From: Planctellipticum sp942493135
GTDB taxonomy: Bacteria; Planctomycetota; Planctomycetia; Planctomycetales; Planctomycetaceae
Reading direction: 5' to 3'
Length of the DNA: 64,000 nt
NCBI GenBank assembly: GCA_942493135.1
Contig: OW818684.1
Location: forward strand, 6,076,001-6,140,000
A model generated the notes under the pieces. It was not told where the DNA came from and ran no database searches. It saw only the letters and a list, made by a program, of their open reading frames with translations. Of the stretch, positions 61,401 to 64,000 are shown in pieces (the first letter of the stretch is position 1; each line of letters starts with the position of its first letter). The position numbers and the translations under genes are program-made.

Positions 61401-64000
61401 ATTCGTACGCCGTGTCGGCCACGGCATCGTTGGTCGCGTCGATGGCCGCTTCGGCCGCAGCGACAATCTCACGCATCCTGGCGGCGACATCGGTCAACTC
61501 GGGCCTGCGAAACGCCTCGGCCTCATCGCGCAGCGCCTCGCGAATGCGCTGCAAAACTTCCAGCCGTACGTACCGCTGCGGATCTTGCTCGGTGAAGTAC
61601 TCGTCGACTCCTGTCGCCGAGAGCTCGGGTTCTGCCAGTTTCCACGCCCGGCGGATCAGCTCCGGTTCGCCCGTGCGGAACATCAACGTCAGCCGGTAGC
61701 GCGGATCGCCGCCGGTCGCTCCCGGTTTCAACTGCTCGCGGAAAAGCACCTCCAGCTTCAACAGCTCGAACGGATCCCCCTCAATCGGCCCGTACATGCG
61801 CTCGTGCTGCCAGGTGCCATCGGGCCGGTGGTTGATGTAGAAGTGGCCGCTCCCGGCCGGATATTTCAACCAGATGTTCTGGGCCAGGGGCATCAGGAAC
61901 ACATTCTTCGGCCGCCGCCAGGGCTCGGCAGGGTCCGAGCCGGGGACCAGCAGCTCGGGCGTCTGCTGCTCGGGCGACAGCCGCGTTGCCTCGGAATAGT
62001 GCCGCACGGCCGCCCGGGAAAGATCGAGCCCGCGCACGTCTTCAGGTCTGGGGCGAGGAAAGTCGGCGGTTGCCTGGACTGTCTCCACCGACACCCTGAC
62101 ATCGCTCTCCTTCCCCGGTTCCAGACTCACTCCCTTGAACGTCACCCAGTGCCGATACGGCCGCAGCCGGTATTCGAAGCGGGCAAGTTCTTTGCCAGCG
62201 GGGAGGGGGCGAACCAGTCGCCATTTGGCATCGACGAAGTCGGTTCCTTCGACAGTCTCGCTGCCTCCGAAGAGCACCAGTTGTTCGAGGCCTTCGGTAT
62301 CGAAGGTCCGCACGCTCAGGTCATACAGCCGGTGGTATCTTTGGTGCTGTTGGAGGCGCAGGACCGGACGGGATGAGTCGTTCACGCTTGCGACCGCACG
62401 CTGCGGCAGAATCTGCGCGTAGCTCGACTGATAAAGATCTGCGGCGTCGAGCGAGTTGAGAGGCTCGCCGATGGGGCCGATCTGCAGCCATTTGCCCCAC
62501 GGCTCGTCGCTCAATCCGACGCGGACTTCATCGACGGCGGCGGGTGGACGAAACGTTACGCCGCCGGATGTTGACGCCTCGGCGAGTCGTCCCGAGACAC
62601 GCAGTCGATACGGTTCCGTGACGGGAAGATTGGGATATCCCGTGTCCTTGCATGGCAATTCAAAAATCAGCGACGGCTGACGGCGCAACCCCTGAAAATT
62701 CCACAGGAAGTCGCGCCCGTTCGCGTCGATCGGCACGTTGTTTCGAACGCTTGTGCCCATCACGTTGCCACCATAGGCGGCTAACCCCTCCGGCCACTCC
62801 GGCACATCCCCAAGGGGCAATCCGTCCGGCCGCCAACCGGTCCGTGCCGGAGCCATATTCTTCGTGATCCCCACGAACGACACCGTCACGCCGTCCGGCA
62901 GCATCGCCGAGTAACGCTCGGGCTTCGGCGCCGGCTGCGATTCCGTCGAAACCTTGACCTCCGTCTTCATCCCCGACTCCAGCGAAACATTCTCGAACGT
63001 CGCCCAGTGCCGATATGGCCGGACCCGGTACTCGAAGCGAGCAATCCGATTCCGCGGAAGTTTGAACGTGAAGTGCCGTTCTCCGGACCGGGTAACGGAT
63101 TCCGATGAACGGCGATGCTTCGCGCCGTCGACATCCACAGCGTGCAACTCCCACGCGGCCTCCTTGAACAGGTTGTTGGACGCCTTGCCGTCCAGGATCA
63201 GCTCGGTCTGGCCGTCGACCTCTTCGACGCGCAACGGAACGATCCGGTCATAGAACGGCTGCAGATCGGCAGAAAGCTCCGCCGGCTGTCGGGTTCCGGT
63301 GATATCGATCTCCACAGTCGGCCCATACGGTTCGGTCGTCAGGCCCACGCGGACGGAGGTCGTGTCGGACTTGAACGGACCGGCCCCATGTTCGCCGACC
63401 CACAATCCGTTCGAATACGACGATCCGGTCGCGGCCGACACAGGGCCGTAGTCGGTGGTGACGGCGTGCTCGCGCGGCAGTCCGCGAATGTGAATCAAAA
63501 ACTCCCGGCACTGCGCCTGCTCGGGACTGCCGGACATGACCGAGAAGCCCCCCTCCAGCTCAGGCCGCGGCTCCAGCGAACGGCCATCCGGCCTCCACCA
63601 GGCTTTGTCCTTAGACGGATGAAAGCTGACGCCAACCAGTTCAACCGTAATGTCGCCGGGAAGCGTGGCAATCACTGGTGTCGATGGTCGTTCGCCGTCA
63701 TCTACCGCGGCCCGATGCCAGACCAGTCCGAGAACCAGCACGAAACCAACACCCGCCAAGCTGAGCAACGCGGCCGGCCAGCGATCCGTAAAGCGGGCCG
63801 CAGCCCGGTCACCCCCAAACAATCGCCGCACCCGCGACAAGAGCACCCCATCCGCCATTCCGAGCGCCAGCACGGAGCTCGTCCCGCGCAGTTCTTCCAC
63901 CGCCAGCAGCGCCCGACCGTACTCGACGCGGTTCCCCAGCAGCCCCACCACCAGGTCGTCGCAACAGTGTTCGCGCTCGACCCGGATCTGCCACGACAGC
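58426..64000 (-). CDS. Giant BlaR1/M56-type membrane protein with repeated extracytoplasmic domains (5' end missing)
   Basis: At least 1,857 residues; the frame is open to the window edge, so the N-terminus is missing. The visible start, EREHCCDDLVV, is the end of an M56 (BlaR1/MecR1) metalloprotease motif, followed by a membrane helix (PAALLSLAGVGFVLVLGLVW). Then come repeated modules: two copies carry WWRPDG or WRPDG and FEYRVRPYRHWATF or FEYRLRPYRHWVTF. Further on are an Ig-like/transglutaminase-type stretch, a cupredoxin-like region (NFSPRMTVATVGQPVVVENL, PGEWEFRVWHERAGY) and a helical C-terminus resembling SurA/PpiC N-terminal folds (VGGKPVFRNEVTEETL). It is probably a membrane sensor with a large periplasmic part. 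A BlaI-like repressor may lie beyond 64000. Confidence 0.8.
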   Translation of the reverse strand, partial: LSWQIRVEREHCCDDLVVGLLGNRVEYGRALLAVEELRGTSSVLALGMADGVLLSRVRRLFGGDRAAARFTDRWPAALLSLAGVGFVLVLGLVWHRAAVDDGERPSTPVIATLPGDITVELVGVSFHPSKDKAWWRPDGRSLEPRPELEGGFSVMSGSPEQAQCREFLIHIRGLPREHAVTTDYGPVSAATGSSYSNGLWVGEHGAGPFKSDTTSVRVGLTTEPYGPTVEIDITGTRQPAELSADLQPFYDRIVPLRVEEVDGQTELILDGKASNNLFKEAAWELHAVDVDGAKHRRSSESVTRSGERHFTFKLPRNRIARFEYRVRPYRHWATFENVSLESGMKTEVKVSTESQPAPKPERYSAMLPDGVTVSFVGITKNMAPARTGWRPDGLPLGDVPEWPEGLAAYGGNVMGTSVRNNVPIDANGRDFLWNFQGLRRQPSLIFELPCKDTGYPNLPVTEPYRLRVSGRLAEASTSGGVTFRPPAAVDEVRVGLSDEPWGKWLQIGPIGEPLNSLDAADLYQSSYAQILPQRAVASVNDSSRPVLRLQQHQRYHRLYDLSVRTFDTEGLEQLVLFGGSETVEGTDFVDAKWRLVRPLPAGKELARFEYRLRPYRHWVTFKGVSLEPGKESDVRVSVETVQATADFPRPRPEDVRGLDLSRAAVRHYSEATRLSPEQQTPELLVPGSDPAEPWRRPKNVFLMPLAQNIWLKYPAGSGHFYINHRPDGTWQHERMYGPIEGDPFELLKLEVLFREQLKPGATGGDPRYRLTLMFRTGEPELIRRAWKLAEPELSATGVDEYFTEQDPQRYVRLEVLQRIREALRDEAEAFRRPELTDVAARMREIVAAAEAAIDATNDAVADTAYESVTYLQPGLKAKIPEALWGPPLDGLRLGLVPSDGIDWSKWQQLPTDKPLPTHITALSGDELQYLVVVENVSDREIKLSGYVVGQEMARGLEMLDQHGRPVDIENLHASTLHIRSYWRLKPGERQLLTMPAVNLTSAPVDPAKRRLGYSVKAAPGHHTLQCTIRFGNLDNERHRYVPGKSEWIGELSTGTQKITVAERVLDAGEDPAADQSVSLVDAVRDFNAENTQRGRGQEQPPLTEEEVVAAIQRSDWKRDTKDVSEREFAAFKAVAKTRRLPEGAKLEVLTGVQSDAFTTSQLWSIRLIMPALERAGTVGFSIRHTVLGEEKIDPQQVAWGRPDADGLSLGLFLSPRKAQYQIGERVQLRLFVRNEGRKAIDDLTFMNITWPVIEDFTVTDQTGARVAVRNGHEEWSGLPWIAGAIRSRLEAGEAYALRVPFEIRIGGEVDKLVGRILDAKPGQTLRLRVRAANGSERIRAADEPKPESGEVTLAVQTETAAVDDAKNPSNRHAALPRATLTGRFVYDGEAPPRKDVWPQFAEIDATRPQPPGPDGRFSGVEATYREFLKQNIRPSTLDSSLLVDKSGGVANVVIWVTSREIPWTPPADLAQRPATIRLQDGNFSPRMTVATVGQPVVVENLDPVSFNFHAEFSRALNSPVNMLMPARSDEQPPPISFRAAEPYPSRFRSDLGPWAGGLLMIHGNPYVAVSQPDGSFTLPDLPPGEWEFRVWHERAGYVRHWPQGQFKRVIAPGGNDLGTIVFKPEVFGVKVAVTGPPPIKREQIGEVGGKPVFRNEVTEETLHSVFLGAALERYREVHRSEIAPTETEIQLAGEYFDRKHRERLEAAGGEAKLREQMRTIETQLAAPGLPEEDQKQLELEHLRLRSQLRPPSEDQFAEFMLRNWKLQKHLYENYGEGRILWQQAGLEAFDAMRRWMEAQEQAGAFKITDAGLRAKLYEYWTRDHGPFLTADKERIRKEFLEPEWLAPAAAKESPSAD

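Noticed and set aside
58603..62376. Long plus-strand ORFs antisense to the giant membrane protein
   Set aside because: High GC makes long antisense frames common; their translations have Arg/Gln-rich random composition, while the minus-strand frame has repeated domains and membrane segments.
1..64000. CRISPR arrays, tRNA or rRNA genes, prophage
   Set aside because: No regularly spaced repeats, no cloverleaf with TTCGANNC-type loop that I could fold, no rRNA-like conserved blocks, and no phage structural genes were found by eye.

Overview
The window is high-GC bacterial DNA with the gene content of a planctomycete. The markers are two PSCyt/DUF1549-DUF1553 (PSD1) genes each next to a DUF1501 gene, a DUF1559 prepilin-like protein, FG-GAP/ASPIC (CRTAC1-type) proteins with multihaem cytochromes, a Hanks-type kinase fused to a ligand-binding domain, and an ECF sigma/anti-sigma pair heading a PSD1-DUF1501 operon. 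No rRNA, tRNA or CRISPR array was seen. All functional calls rest on motifs read by eye.

Layout. 1-7.9 kb: an intergenic inverted repeat, a TIM-barrel sugar isomerase, a PSD1+DUF1501 pair, and a DUF1559 pseudopilin with a clear terminator. 7.9-16.9 kb: a mirror-like respiratory or secreted-protein island. Two paralogous seven-haem cytochromes on the plus strand flank a minus-strand run TPR-CRTAC1-CRTAC1-TPR; the first CRTAC1 gene carries a frameshift in its ASPIC domain. 17.0-29.9 kb: a surface-glycan cluster with a GT2, a LegB-like dehydratase, a sugar nucleotidyltransferase, a reductase/epimerase, a GT29 (sialyltransferase-fold) enzyme, two GT4, a methyltransferase, a sulfotransferase, two GT9 and an MsbA-like exporter. 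30.1-32.7 kb: a frameshifted esterase, a remnant of one ISAs1-type transposase, and a complete ISAs1-family element with 17-bp inverted repeats.

32.7-38.0 kb: a two-gene unit made of a large cytoplasmic protein with both a subtilisin domain and an HExxH metallopeptidase domain, followed 15 bp later by a ComEC-like metallo-beta-lactamase-fold protein with a Lys/Arg-rich N-terminus. This is the best candidate for an undescribed system. 38.4-43.8 kb: a thioredoxin-like protein and a sugar ABC importer (binding lipoprotein, double ATPase, frameshifted permease) with two long inverted repeats. 43.9-50.5 kb: a minus-strand operon sigma, anti-sigma, secreted coiled-coil protein, PSD1, DUF1501, Spy-like protein. 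50.7-58.3 kb: mscL, an orphan FlgG-like protein, a kinase-UrtA-like receptor fusion, an Nramp-like transporter, and a mannonate-dehydratase-like enzyme. 58.4-64.0 kb: the 3' part of a giant BlaR1/M56-type protein that runs off the end.

Three genes carry single frameshifts. Two of these fall exactly at runs of G. This is either decay or consensus error, and the reads should be checked before these genes are called dead.
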